64,000 nt of DNA from Agromyces kandeliae (GCF_009674665.1 NZ_WKJD01000018.1:124001-188000), one strand, 5' to 3'. Shown: positions 52,058 to 60,686, numbered from the stretch's first letter. Notes: generated by a model not told the origin, from the letters alone. Program-made: numbers and translations.

Positions 52058-52965
52058 CACTCGGTCACGAGCACGGAGCGGTTCAGGAAGGGAGGAGTGT
52101 CCGGATCCCGGTCGCGGATCGCGGCGAGTTCGACCGCGAGGCGGTGCACGAGCGGAAGATCGGCCTGAGGGTCGAGGTCGTCCACGTACACGTCCGCGCC
52201 CGTGGCGCGGACGTCCGCGACCACGGACTCGGGGGCGTCGCTGAGGAACCAGACCAGGCTGCCTGGACCGGCGCATGAGATCGGCCCGTGCTGGTACTCC
52301 CAGACGGGATAGGCCTCGGTCCAGAATCCGGCCGACTCGCGAACCTTGAGCGCCGCTTCGTGCGCGAGGCCGGTGGTCCATCGATGGCCGAGGAAGACGA
52401 CGTGGCGGAGGGCCGCCGGGTCGATCGGGAGGTCGAGTTCGAGGGCACGGCGACCGTCGGCGACCAGCTTTCCGTCGATCGCCCCGATCGATGCCCGGAG
52501 CACGGTGAGCCCCGTGGTGGCGAACCTCGTCTGCACGATGGAACGCTCGTCGGCGAAGTCGAGGTGCACCGTCCGATCTGCGCAGAGCCGGCCGAGGGGC
52601 GTCTCGACGTCGCCGATGATCGCAGTGATCCGGTTCGTCGAGCGGTGTCGCTCGACGAAGTCGACCACGTCGGCCGTCGTGCCCGAGCGGGAGACCACCA
52701 CGAGATGCTCGTCGGGATCCACCCAGGTCACTTCGCTCGGGATCGCGGCACGAGTGCGTCCCAAGCCGGCATCGTTGCGGAGGTAGGCGTAGGCGTCTCC
52801 GACGTAGTACGACGTCCCGCACCCGACCACGAGCACCCGCTCGCCGCTCTGGGGGAGCAGCGTCCGGTGTCGTTCGGAGAGTTCGATGGCGCGCGCCCAC
52901 ATCTCGGGCTGGCTCGCCAGCTCGGCGCGAGTGATCGCGCCGTGCTCGGGTGTGCTGTCGTTCAT
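52057..52965 (-). CDS. SIS domain sugar isomerase/deglycase (FrlB/AgaS-like)
   Basis: A 302-residue double-SIS protein: first SIS 'VLVVGCGTSYYVGDAYAYL' (about 44-62) and 'VVVSRSGTTADVVDFVERH' (about 88-106), second SIS 'VVFLGHRWTTGLAHEAALK' (about 195-213) and the catalytic 'VWEYQHGPISC' (Glu, His, about 228-238). The GlmS isomerase family includes AgaS (amino-sugar phosphate deaminase/isomerase) and FrlB/FraB (Amadori product 6-phosphate deglycase). With the adjacent kinase and importer either role is possible. Diverges from the ABC operon over a 176-base control region with repeat sites. Confidence 0.85.
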   Translation of the reverse strand: MNDSTPEHGAITRAELASQPEMWARAIELSERHRTLLPQSGERVLVVGCGTSYYVGDAYAYLRNDAGLGRTRAAIPSEVTWVDPDEHLVVVSRSGTTADVVDFVERHRSTNRITAIIGDVETPLGRLCADRTVHLDFADERSIVQTRFATTGLTVLRASIGAIDGKLVADGRRALELDLPIDPAALRHVVFLGHRWTTGLAHEAALKVRESAGFWTEAYPVWEYQHGPISCAGPGSLVWFLSDAPESVVADVRATGADVYVDDLDPQADLPLVHRLAVELAAIRDRDPDTPPFLNRSVLVTE

Positions 52966-53007
52966 CGCATTCGCCTTCGTGCTCGGACACCGCTCGGTGC
53001 GGTGATC

Positions 53008-53044
53008 TGAGCAAATTCAATCAGAAATGAGCAAAGAATGAAAG
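53008..53044. promoter_or_regulatory. DeoR-type operator-like repeats, site 1
   Basis: Direct repeats TGAGCAAA start at 53008 and 53028 (20 bases, about two helical turns), followed by a degenerate third unit (GAATGAAA). The block CAATCAGAAATGAGCAAAG (53018-53036) nearly equals the reverse complement of site 2 at 60687-60713. It sits just upstream of the ABC operon -35 and between the divergent SIS and ABC genes, suited to control both. Confidence 0.6.
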
Positions 53045-53047
53045 TTC

Positions 53048-53076
53048 TTGACGGATTGCGACTGATGCTGAATACT
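53048..53076 (+). promoter_or_regulatory. promoter of second ABC operon
   Basis: TTGACG (53048-53053), 17-bp spacer, AATACT (53071-53076), 65 bases before the GTG start of the binding protein. Close to consensus for a housekeeping sigma factor, with the operator-like repeats directly upstream. Confidence 0.6.
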
Positions 53077-53141
53077 GCCGGATACCAAGTGGCGCAGCGA
53101 AGCTCCGTGGCTCGCCCGTCCGATGAGAAGGAGATCACAGC

Positions 53142-54437
53142 GTGAAACTCAGCAGTAAGCGGATGCTCGGCGCCGCCGCCGTCGTCACCGCGGGCAGCCT
53201 CGTGCTGACCGGGTGCGCCGGATTCGGGGGCGGCGGCGAGGAGGGCGGCGATCAGGCGCTGACCTTCACCACGTGGGGCAGCGAGGCGGAGGAGGCGAGC
53301 TTCACCGAGCTCATCGACCAGTTCGAGGCCGAACACGATGGTGCGGAGGTCAAGCTGAACGTCGTGCCGTACGACCAGATGTTCTCGAACATCGATGCGC
53401 AGCTCTCCTCCGGCGATGCCCCCGACCTGTTCCGCGTCGACTACGGCAACCTCGGCGTCTACTCGAGCCAGGGCCAGCTGCTCGACCTGAGCCCCTACTT
53501 CGACAACGCCGAGGTGGACGAGTTCGTACCCGCGATGTGGGAGGCCGTGTCCTACGAGGGGGTGCCCTACGGCGTCCCGCACCAGACCGACGTCTCCGCC
53601 GTCCTCGTGAACACCGCGATGGTCGAGCAGGCCGGCATCGACCCGTCGACGCTGCCACAGACGCAGGAGGATGCCTGGACGTGGCAGGAGTTCGCCGACG
53701 TCGCCGAGCAGCTCCGCGCGTCCCTTCCCGCCGACAAGTACCCCTTCGTCTACAACTGGCAGCTCGGCGGTGCGCCGCGGTGGCTCAGCTGGCTCTTCCA
53801 GGCCGACGGCACGTTCCTCGACGGATCGACCGCCACGATCGACTCCGCCGAAGGCGAGCAGGCGCTCGACTTCACGAAGAGCTTCTTCGAGAACGACTGG
53901 GTGCCGCCGACGAGTTCGACGAAGGGAACCGTCTACGCGGACTCCCTGTTCACCGAGGGCACGGCCGCGATGGCGTTCATCGGATCGTTCCTCGTGCCCG
54001 ACGTCGACTACCTCGCCGAGTTCGAGTGGACCGCCATCCCGATGCCGAGGGACGTCCGGGGAGCGACCGACCTGGGCGGCAACGCGCTCGTCGCGACCAA
54101 GGACACCGACAACCCCGATCTGGCTGCCGAGTTCCTGAAGTTCATGACGTCGGCTGACGCGATGTCGCTGTTCTGCGCGAACACCAACGAGCTGCCGACC
54201 CGACTCGACCTCGAAGGCGACGCCGTGCAGTTCGTGATCCGCCCCGACGTCATGCCCGTCTTCGTCGACCAGGCTGCGACGATCGAACCCTCGGACGTGA
54301 AGCAGCTGACGTCGCCCGCGATGGCGGCGGTCAACACGGCGCTCCAGGACCAGCTGGAAGCCGCCTTCATCGGTGGCCAGTCGACCGCTGACACGCTGTC
54401 GAACCTGTCCGCCGCCATCGAGGAGGCTGCGCAGTAA
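53142..54437 (+). CDS. ABC transporter sugar-binding lipoprotein (CUT1 type)
   Basis: A 431-residue family 1 solute-binding protein from a GTG start preceded by AAGGAG. Signal peptide with lipobox 'LVLTGC' (Cys near 25), then 'LTFTTWGSEAEEASFTELIDQFEAEH' and 'FSNIDAQLSSGDAPDLFRVDYG', typical of CUT1 binding proteins. Trp-rich 'YNWQLGGAPRWLSWLFQADG' may line the sugar site. Starts an operon of two permeases, a 2-hydroxyacid dehydrogenase, DeoR regulator, aldolase and more. Gene stop overlaps the next start (TAATG). Confidence 0.92.
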   Translation: MKLSSKRMLGAAAVVTAGSLVLTGCAGFGGGGEEGGDQALTFTTWGSEAEEASFTELIDQFEAEHDGAEVKLNVVPYDQMFSNIDAQLSSGDAPDLFRVDYGNLGVYSSQGQLLDLSPYFDNAEVDEFVPAMWEAVSYEGVPYGVPHQTDVSAVLVNTAMVEQAGIDPSTLPQTQEDAWTWQEFADVAEQLRASLPADKYPFVYNWQLGGAPRWLSWLFQADGTFLDGSTATIDSAEGEQALDFTKSFFENDWVPPTSSTKGTVYADSLFTEGTAAMAFIGSFLVPDVDYLAEFEWTAIPMPRDVRGATDLGGNALVATKDTDNPDLAAEFLKFMTSADAMSLFCANTNELPTRLDLEGDAVQFVIRPDVMPVFVDQAATIEPSDVKQLTSPAMAAVNTALQDQLEAAFIGGQSTADTLSNLSAAIEEAAQ

Positions 54438-55378
54438 TGACCACCCTGACCGCCCGCGGCCGTGGGCACGCGACCGCGTCCTCACGGCCGCGGGCGGCGC
54501 GCCGCACCGCCCGCCTCCGGGAGTCGCTCGTCGGGTGGGGGTTCGCCGCGCCGAACCTCGTCCTGATGACCCTCTTCCTGTTCATCCCGATCGTCTGGGC
54601 GCTGATCCTGTCCCTGCAGGAGACGAAGGGATTCGGGGACCCCGAGTGGGTCGGCGTCGACAACTACGCCAAGCTCGTCGGCGATCCTGTGTTCTGGCAG
54701 AGCCTCGCGAACACGATCGTCTTCACGATCGCGACCGTCCCGATCGAACTCGCCGGCGGCCTCGGGCTCGCCGTCCTGCTGAACTCGGTGCTGCCGGCTC
54801 GCGGCGTGTTCCGTACCATCATCGTCCTGCCGATGGTCATCTCCGGCGTCGCATCCGGAATGATCGCCGTGATCCTCTTCTACGAGTCCAACGGCCTGCT
54901 CAACAAGGTGCTGACCGCGATCGGCCTCGGCCCGGTGGCGTGGCAGTCGCAGGGTGTCCCGGCGATGATCTCGGTCGTGATCGCAGCCATCTGGCTCAGG
55001 ATCGGCTTCAACATGATCATCTACCTCGCGGGGCTCCAGAACATCTCGCCGGAACTGTACGAAGCGGCGCGCATCGATGGCGCGAGCCGTTGGCAGCAGT
55101 TCCGATCGGTCACCGTCCCCCTCGTGGGACCGTCGACCTTCTTCCTGCTGATCATGAACGTCATCGCGTCGTTCCAGGTGTTCGACCTGATCTTCGTGAT
55201 GACGGGCGGAGGCCCCGGCAACGCGACCTCCGTGCTCGTCACCTACGCGTACCGGAACGGCTTCCAGATCCGCGAACAGGGGTACGGCGCCGCGATCGGC
55301 ATCGTCATCCTCGTCATCACGCTCGCCTTCACCTTCATCCAGTGGAAGACGAGCCGGACCCGCGACCTGGCCGAATAG
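54437..55378 (+). CDS. sugar ABC transporter permease (MalF-like)
   Basis: A 313-residue permease: basic N-terminus, six helices, EAA loop 'YEAARIDGASRWQQFRSVTV' (about 209-228) and 'VMTGGGPGNATSVLVTYAY', a common MalF-type segment. Translationally coupled to the binding protein by TAATG. Partners with the next permease. Confidence 0.91.
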   Translation: MTTLTARGRGHATASSRPRAARRTARLRESLVGWGFAAPNLVLMTLFLFIPIVWALILSLQETKGFGDPEWVGVDNYAKLVGDPVFWQSLANTIVFTIATVPIELAGGLGLAVLLNSVLPARGVFRTIIVLPMVISGVASGMIAVILFYESNGLLNKVLTAIGLGPVAWQSQGVPAMISVVIAAIWLRIGFNMIIYLAGLQNISPELYEAARIDGASRWQQFRSVTVPLVGPSTFFLLIMNVIASFQVFDLIFVMTGGGPGNATSVLVTYAYRNGFQIREQGYGAAIGIVILVITLAFTFIQWKTSRTRDLAE

Positions 55379-55387
55379 GAGGACCAG

Positions 55388-56299
55388 ATGGCACAGACCA
55401 CCGCCATGCTCGAGATCGCCGAAGCCGATCTCCTCGGCCCGCGGCAGGCCGCGCGGCTGCGCCGCCGCCGCCGCAACCGGAGCGGCGACCGGCGCGGGAT
55501 CATCCTGCGAACGCTGATCGCCGTCGTCGTCGCCGCCGTCGTCGTGTTCCCGCTCTACTGGATGCTCGTCGTCGCATTCTCGCCCAGGGGCGAGGTGTTC
55601 GAGCCGGGCCTGCGGCTGTGGCCGAGCACCTTCACGCTCGAGAACTTCGTCAAGGTCTTCGATCGCGTCCCGGTGGTCGACTGGTTCGGCAACTCGGTCG
55701 TGATCGGGGTCTTCGTCACCGCCTTCACCGTCGTCGTCAACCTGCTCGCCGGATACGCGTTCGCCCGGCTGCGATTCGCCGGACGCAACGGCATATTCCT
55801 CCTGGCGCTCTCGACGATGATGATCCCCGTCCAGGCGATCATGGTCGCGCAGTTCAAGCTGGTCACGGGGCTCGGCATCTACGGCACCTACTGGGGCGTG
55901 ATCCTCCCTGCAGCCGCCGCGGCCTTCGGCATCTTCCTCGCACGCCAGTTCTTCATCAGCATCCCCGACGAGATCATCGAGGCGGCGCGCATCGACGGGG
56001 CTGGGCACCTGCGGATCTTCATGCAGGTCGTGCTGCCCCTGTGCAAGCCGCTGATCGCCGTGCTCACTCTGCTCACCCTCATGGGGAGCTGGAACGACTT
56101 CGCCTGGCCGCTCATCGCCCTGAAGGACAACGATCTCTTCACGCTTCCGATCGGGCTGCTCTACCTGAAGAACCAGACCTCGCCCGACTACAACGCCATC
56201 ATGGCGCTCGCGCTGATCTCGGTCCTCCCGATGGTGCTCCTCTTCCTGTTCTTCCAGCGCTACTTCGTCCAGGGATTCGCAAGGAGCGGAATCAAGTGA
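55388..56299 (+). CDS. sugar ABC transporter permease (MalG-like)
   Basis: A 303-residue permease with six helices and EAA loop 'IEAARIDGAGHLRIFMQVVL' (about 199-218), 'GSWNDFAWPLIALKD' and C-terminal 'FFQRYFVQGFARSGIK'. ATG follows AGGAGG. Its stop is inside the next gene's GTGA start. No ATPase gene follows. Confidence 0.91.
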   Translation: MAQTTAMLEIAEADLLGPRQAARLRRRRRNRSGDRRGIILRTLIAVVVAAVVVFPLYWMLVVAFSPRGEVFEPGLRLWPSTFTLENFVKVFDRVPVVDWFGNSVVIGVFVTAFTVVVNLLAGYAFARLRFAGRNGIFLLALSTMMIPVQAIMVAQFKLVTGLGIYGTYWGVILPAAAAAFGIFLARQFFISIPDEIIEAARIDGAGHLRIFMQVVLPLCKPLIAVLTLLTLMGSWNDFAWPLIALKDNDLFTLPIGLLYLKNQTSPDYNAIMALALISVLPMVLLFLFFQRYFVQGFARSGIK

Positions 56300-57303
56300 C
56301 CCAGACCTACCTCTGCACCTTGCCCCTCCCCGAGGAGTGGTTCGGTGAACTGCGGCGCCGGTTGCCCGACGTGGAGATCCACCGCGCGTCCGTCGATCGC
56401 CCGCCCGAGCCCGACGTCCTCGCCCGCGTCGACTTCCTGCACACGAGCGAGTGGTTCCCCGACCGTGCCGACGCCCCGGCCCTGCGGTGCATCCAGCTCG
56501 ACACCTCGGGCGTCGACCACGTCCGCTCCACATCGCTCTGGGACACGACGATCCCGATCACCACGCTCGGGGGGATCGCACCGGTGCCGATGGCCGAGTA
56601 CGCGATGATGGCCATCCTCGAGCTCGCCCATCGCATGCCGCTGATCGAACGACATCGCGCCGAGCGGAGCTGGCCGTCCAACGCAGAGCGACTCGCGAAC
56701 CTGACGCCCGTCGACCTCCCAGGTGCGACCGTCGGCGTGGTCGGCTACGGTCGGATCGGCCGGGAGATCTCGCGGCTCGCCGGTGCGTTCGGCATGAACG
56801 TGCTCGGCGTGAGCCGATCCGGACGGGCAGGCGCGGGCGGCGACAAGTTCGACACCGGACGCTCGACGGCTGGTGAGGATCGAGCCGAGCTCTTCCCGGT
56901 GTCCGAACTCGACGAGGTCCTGCGTCGCAGCGACGTCCTCGTTGTGGTGGTCCCGCTCACGGAATCGACGCGCGGGCTCATCGGCGCGGGGCAGCTCGAC
57001 CAGCTGCGCCCGGGATCGTTCGTCGTGAACATCGCGCGCGGTGGCATCGTCGATGAGGCCGCACTGCTCGATCGACTGCGCGACGGCCGTGTCGGCGGGG
57101 TCGCGCTCGACGTGTTCGACGACGAACCTCTTCCCCCCGACTCACCCTGGTGGTCGGAATCCGGCGCACTGATCACGCCGCATGTTGCGGGCCTCGCGCC
57201 GCAGTACCATGCACAGACACTCGACCTCGTCGTCGAGAACCTGACCCGGCTGGCCGAGGATCGGCCCTTGGTGAATGAGGTGGACCGTGTCGCCGGCTAC
57301 TGA
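56296..57303 (+). CDS. D-2-hydroxyacid dehydrogenase family protein
   Basis: A 335-residue NAD-dependent dehydrogenase: 'GATVGVVGYGRIGREISRLAGAFG' (GxGxxG, about 142-165), catalytic Arg in 'NIARGGIVDEAALLDRLRDG', Glu in 'DVFDDEPLPPDSP' and His in 'LITPHVAGL'. It interconverts a 2-hydroxyacid and 2-ketoacid. GTG start with AAGGAG upstream overlaps the permease stop; its 3' end overlaps the DeoR gene by 17 bases. It may reduce a glyoxylate-, glycolaldehyde-acid- or tartronate-like product of the pathway; true substrate unknown. Confidence 0.87.
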   Translation: MTQTYLCTLPLPEEWFGELRRRLPDVEIHRASVDRPPEPDVLARVDFLHTSEWFPDRADAPALRCIQLDTSGVDHVRSTSLWDTTIPITTLGGIAPVPMAEYAMMAILELAHRMPLIERHRAERSWPSNAERLANLTPVDLPGATVGVVGYGRIGREISRLAGAFGMNVLGVSRSGRAGAGGDKFDTGRSTAGEDRAELFPVSELDEVLRRSDVLVVVVPLTESTRGLIGAGQLDQLRPGSFVVNIARGGIVDEAALLDRLRDGRVGGVALDVFDDEPLPPDSPWWSESGALITPHVAGLAPQYHAQTLDLVVENLTRLAEDRPLVNEVDRVAGY

Positions 57304-58066
57304 ACCCCTGCTCGGACCGAAGCGCCAGCGCGAGCTCCTGAACTTCATCCGCGCCACCGGAGCGGGGTCGGTCAACGAGATGGCCCGGATGCTGGGGGTG
57401 AGCGCCTCGACGGTGCGACGCGACCTCAACGACCTGCAGGAGCGAGGGCTCATCGAGCGCGTCCACGGCGGGGCTGCGCATGTCGATGACGATGTCGAGC
57501 CGTTGCGTCCGCTGCGCGAGACCGTCAACGCAGAGCAGAAGCACCGGATCGGGCAGGCCGCCGCCGCGCACGTCCGGGCCAACTCGACGGTCCTGATCAC
57601 CGGCGGCACCACGACCGAGGCGATGCTGCCGTTCCTCGGCGGCGTCCGCGGGCTCACCGTCCTGACGAACAGCCTGACGGTGGTCAATCGCCTGGCGCAG
57701 TTCCCTGAGGTGGACATCATCGTGCTCGGTGGCCTCCTCCGACGCCAGGAGATGAGCCTGCTCGGTCACCTGACGATCTCGGGACTGAGCGAGTTCGGCA
57801 TCGACCAGGTCTACACCGGCGCGTTCGGCGTCGACGCGGACATGGGCGTCACGGGCACGAACCTGTCCGAGACCCAGACGGACCGCTCGCTCGCCTCGTC
57901 CGCGCGAGAGGTGATCGTGCTCGCCGATCACTCGAAGCTCTCCCAGCGTGGACCGGCGCGGCTGATCCCGATCACCGGGATCTCGACGCTGATCGTCGAC
58001 GCCGACGCGGATCCGGCCGACCTCGCGCGGCTTCGTTCGGCGGGGGTGAACGTCGAGACATGCTGA
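57287..58066 (+). CDS. DeoR family transcriptional regulator
   Basis: A 259-residue DeoR protein: HTH about 8-55 ('GSVNEMARMLGVSASTVRRD', 'RGLIERVHGGAA') and DeoRC sensor domain with 'NSTVLITGGTTTEAML' and 'TNSLTVVNRLAQ', 'ADHSKLSQRG' for phosphosugar binding. GTG at 57287 (GAGG 7 bases before) is preferred to ATG at 57275. Embedded between pathway genes, so it most likely represses this locus and is released by a sugar phosphate. Candidate sites: the TGAGCA repeats at 53008-53044 and 60687-60713. Confidence 0.9.
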   Translation: MSPATEPLLGPKRQRELLNFIRATGAGSVNEMARMLGVSASTVRRDLNDLQERGLIERVHGGAAHVDDDVEPLRPLRETVNAEQKHRIGQAAAAHVRANSTVLITGGTTTEAMLPFLGGVRGLTVLTNSLTVVNRLAQFPEVDIIVLGGLLRRQEMSLLGHLTISGLSEFGIDQVYTGAFGVDADMGVTGTNLSETQTDRSLASSAREVIVLADHSKLSQRGPARLIPITGISTLIVDADADPADLARLRSAGVNVETC

Positions 58067-58917
58067 TCCGGACCTCCCGCCTCGCGGCGGAGGTGGGCGC
58101 GAGCCTGCCTGCGATCGCCGCATTCAACGTCATCACGCTCGAGTTCGCCGAGGGGATCGTCGTGGGTGCCGAGCGTGCCGGACTGCCGGTCCTGCTCTCG
58201 GTGAGCCACAACGCCGTCCGATTCCACGGAGGCCTCTCGCCGATCGCCTCGGCCTGCCGTGCGGTCGCAGAAGGCGCATCGGTCCCCGTCGGCCTCCACC
58301 TGGACCACTGCGAGTCGGAAGACCTCGTGCGCGAGGCGGCCGACCTCGGCTTCGGTTCGGCGATGTACGACGCGTCGACGCTCGACTACGGCGCGAACGT
58401 CGCGGCGACTGCGCGGGTCGCGGAGCGCGGCCGCGAGCGCGGACTCTGGATCGAGGCCGAGCTCGGCGAGATCGGTGGTAAGGGCGGCGCCCACGCTCCG
58501 GGCGTCCGCACCGACCCGGAAGAGGCGAGCGCGTTCGTCCGCGCGACCGGGGTGGACGCGCTCGCCGTCGCCGTCGGCACCTCCCATGCGATGACGACAC
58601 GGACGGCTCGGCCGGACATGGCGCTCATCGCCCGTCTCGCTGCCGCGGTACCCGTACCGCTCGTCCTCCACGGCTCGTCAGGCGTGGACGACGAGGGAAT
58701 CCAGGCGTCGATCGTCGCCGGAATCCGGAAGGTCAACGTCGGTACGCAGCTGTCGGCGGCGTACACGACCGCCTTGGTGGAGCGCCTCGGCGATCGACCC
58801 GACCCGCGGCCCGGCCTCGCCGCGGCACGCGACTCCATCGCCGAGATCGTCGAGCGCCTGCTCGGCGTGATCTCCGCACCCCGACCCGTCGAGAGTAAGG
58901 AACCAGTATGTCCGTGA
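58060..58917 (+). CDS. class II ketose-bisphosphate aldolase
   Basis: A 285-residue zinc aldolase: 'PVGLHLDHCES' with catalytic Asp82 and zinc His83, 'WIEAELGEIGGKGGAH' (Glu ligand and Gly-rich loop), 'LAVAVGTSHAM' (His ligand) and 'PLVLHGSSGVDDEGIQASIVAGIRKVNVGT' (His and phosphate site). It should cleave a ketose 1,6-bisphosphate or similar into DHAP and an aldehyde. Overlaps the DeoR stop by 7 bases. With the PfkB kinase and SIS protein it completes an isomerase-kinase-aldolase module; the sugar is unknown. Confidence 0.88.
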   Translation: MLIRTSRLAAEVGASLPAIAAFNVITLEFAEGIVVGAERAGLPVLLSVSHNAVRFHGGLSPIASACRAVAEGASVPVGLHLDHCESEDLVREAADLGFGSAMYDASTLDYGANVAATARVAERGRERGLWIEAELGEIGGKGGAHAPGVRTDPEEASAFVRATGVDALAVAVGTSHAMTTRTARPDMALIARLAAAVPVPLVLHGSSGVDDEGIQASIVAGIRKVNVGTQLSAAYTTALVERLGDRPDPRPGLAAARDSIAEIVERLLGVISAPRPVESKEPVCP

Positions 58918-59288
58918 CCGTGTCCGGTCCCTCGTCCCATGAGGGCGAGCCGTCTGCCGCCGAGCTGTTCGAGGCAGGCGACCTCATCGGCCTCCTGCGA
59001 GCCTGCAACGACCGCAGACTCGAGCGTGAGGGCATCCCGATGGTGCTCGGGCTCGCGGACGAGCGAGGAGCGATCCCGGCGGCGGCCACCGCCGAGCAGC
59101 TCGCCGAGGGCCGCGCGTTCGCCGAGGGCTTCGACCTCTACGCGAACGCACTCGTCCCGTGGGCGCGGGACGACGACGAGGGTGCCGTGATCGTCGCCAT
59201 GGGCGCCCTCGGCTTCACCCACTTCGCACCGGGTGCGGCGCCCGGCACGGACGCCGCCCGATCCAGCCGAGAAGGAGCACCGGAATGA
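58908..59288 (+). CDS. hypothetical protein, unknown function
   Basis: A 126-residue acidic, mostly helical protein. I do not recognise the family. Notable segments are 'ELFEAGDLIGLLRACNDRRLEREGIPMVLG' (about 19-48) and 'EGFDLYANALVPWARDDDEGAVIVAMGALGFTHFAPG' (about 73-109). No signal peptide or membrane helix. Its start overlaps the aldolase gene by 10 bases and its stop overlaps the next gene (ATGA), so it is a true member of the operon. It could be a small enzyme or a subunit of the deacetylase-like protein that follows. Confidence 0.7.
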   Translation: MSVTVSGPSSHEGEPSAAELFEAGDLIGLLRACNDRRLEREGIPMVLGLADERGAIPAAATAEQLAEGRAFAEGFDLYANALVPWARDDDEGAVIVAMGALGFTHFAPGAAPGTDAARSSREGAPE

Positions 59289-59965
59289 CTCACCCTTCGT
59301 TCCAGACACAGCGAGCGCAGCTCGAACGCGGCCACTTCATTCGCGTGGTGAACTACCACTCGACGCCGACCGCCGCCCGTGATGAACTCGCCGCGGAGCT
59401 CGCCGGGTTCGCGCGCGACTACGCGGCAGTCACGCTCGACGACCTCGACCGCCTGTTCGAGACCGGAACCTGGCACAAGGACAAGCCCGGCCTGATCCCG
59501 GTCTTCTACGAGGGGTACCGCAACTCCGCGACGGTCGCCGCCCCCCTGTGCGACGAGCTCGGCCTCACCGGTTGGTTCCCGATCGCGACCTCGTTCGTCG
59601 ACTGCGACCCCGAGTACCAGGAGGCCTTCGCGAGGGCGCATTGGATCTCGCTCGTCGAGGAGGACACCAGGGGCGGTCGCATCGCCATGAGCTGGGACGA
59701 GGTCGCCGACATCTCAGGGCGTCACGTCGTCTTCCCGCACACGGCGCACCACGAGGGATTCGACACCGTCCTCAGCGACGCCGACATCGATCGGGAGGTG
59801 GTCGAGTCGAAGCGTCGACTCGAGGCGGTCACCGGACAGCCCGCCCCCGCATTCGTCTGGCTCCACGGTTCGTCCTACGGCCAGAGCCCGCGGCACGACC
59901 ACGCCGTGAAGGATGCCGGCTACCGGTACCAGTTCGCGAACACCATGATCCACCGCGTGAACTGA
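59285..59965 (+). CDS. polysaccharide deacetylase-like protein
   Basis: A 226-residue protein. 'YAAVTLDDLDRLFETG' (about 43-58) resembles the catalytic-Asp motif of NodB/polysaccharide deacetylases, and 'VVFPHTAHHEGFD' (about 149-161) carries the H-S/T-x-x-H metal motif; 'LIPVFYEGYRNSA' and 'FVWLHGSSYG' complete a TIM-barrel-like series. No signal peptide, so an intracellular substrate, perhaps an N-acetylated or N-acylated sugar, is suggested. Last gene of the operon; a strong terminator hairpin begins one base past its stop. Confidence 0.75.
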   Translation: MTHPSFQTQRAQLERGHFIRVVNYHSTPTAARDELAAELAGFARDYAAVTLDDLDRLFETGTWHKDKPGLIPVFYEGYRNSATVAAPLCDELGLTGWFPIATSFVDCDPEYQEAFARAHWISLVEEDTRGGRIAMSWDEVADISGRHVVFPHTAHHEGFDTVLSDADIDREVVESKRRLEAVTGQPAPAFVWLHGSSYGQSPRHDHAVKDAGYRYQFANTMIHRVN

Positions 59966-59966
59966 A

Positions 59967-59998
59967 GCGTGGGGCGCGCCCGGTGGCGCGCCCCACGC
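59967..59998. terminator. strong bidirectional terminator hairpin
   Basis: GCGTGGGGCGCGCC (59967-59980) and GGCGCGCCCCACGC (59985-59998) are perfect 14-bp complements around CGGT. It lies between the convergent deacetylase-like gene and the minus-strand gene ending at 60008. No T-tract. Unlike most other terminators here it does not contain the CGGATGCC word. Confidence 0.7.
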
Positions 59999-60007
59999 CC
60001 CGTGCGC

Positions 60008-60685
60008 TCAGGGACTCGGGATGCCGAGATGGCGGATGCGGCCCTGCGCGTCGCGCCACGTCGCCTCGATGGTTCCGCCGTCTCGCGAGGAGCGCACTTC
60101 GCGGAGCCCCGTCGCTCCGGTCTCGCGGGCGTCTGCCACGTCGACGGTCGGCCCCGGCTCGTCGAGTCCCGGGCCTCCCTGAACGGTGGTCCACGTCCGC
60201 TCCGGATACCCGGAACCGTCCGAACGCACGTGGGCGATCAGTCCACCCCGCTGCATCGCGCTGACGCTCAGCACTCCGTCCGAGTGCACGGCGCGGAATG
60301 CCGTCACGCCTCGCGCGGCCGGCTCGGCCCGGAGCCGGAAGCCCGGGCCAGGCGACCAGTACCAGCTCTGCAGCTCGCCGTGGTCGGCGAGAGCGAGCAC
60401 CTCGAGGTGGTCGGGGCCGAGAGCCGACTGCAGGATCTGCGCCGCGACGAACCGCGTTCCCGGGGCGAAACGCAGGCCGGAGCTCCAGCTTCCCGGCGGC
60501 ACCTCAGGAGTCTCGAGCGGGTCGGATTCGAGGTCGGCATTGAACCAGAACACCCAGAGTCCCTCCTGTCCGTCGCAGGCGACGAGTTCGAGGTTGCCGC
60601 GGCGCCCGTACGCGCCCTGCACCAGTGACGGGACTCCGATCGTCTCGCGATCGCATCCGACGATCGCGGCTGTTTGTGAATGCAT
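60008..60685 (-). CDS. beta-propeller-like hypothetical protein
   Basis: A 225-residue cytosolic-looking protein I do not recognise by name. It has repeated strand-rich units of about 45 residues: 'LELVACDGQEGLWVFWFNAD', 'LEVLALADHGELQSWYWSPG', 'LSVSAMQRGGLIAHVRSDGS' and 'GLREVRSSRDGGTIEATWRD', as in small beta-propellers or lectin-like repeats. The ATG at 60685 has no clear ribosome site, and the operator-like site 2 lies just upstream; an ATG at 60703 lies inside that site. It diverges from the FAH-GH4-dehydratase genes and may bind a sugar or regulate the locus. Confidence 0.65.
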   Translation of the reverse strand: MHSQTAAIVGCDRETIGVPSLVQGAYGRRGNLELVACDGQEGLWVFWFNADLESDPLETPEVPPGSWSSGLRFAPGTRFVAAQILQSALGPDHLEVLALADHGELQSWYWSPGPGFRLRAEPAARGVTAFRAVHSDGVLSVSAMQRGGLIAHVRSDGSGYPERTWTTVQGGPGLDEPGPTVDVADARETGATGLREVRSSRDGGTIEATWRDAQGRIRHLGIPSP

Positions 60686-60686
60686 A

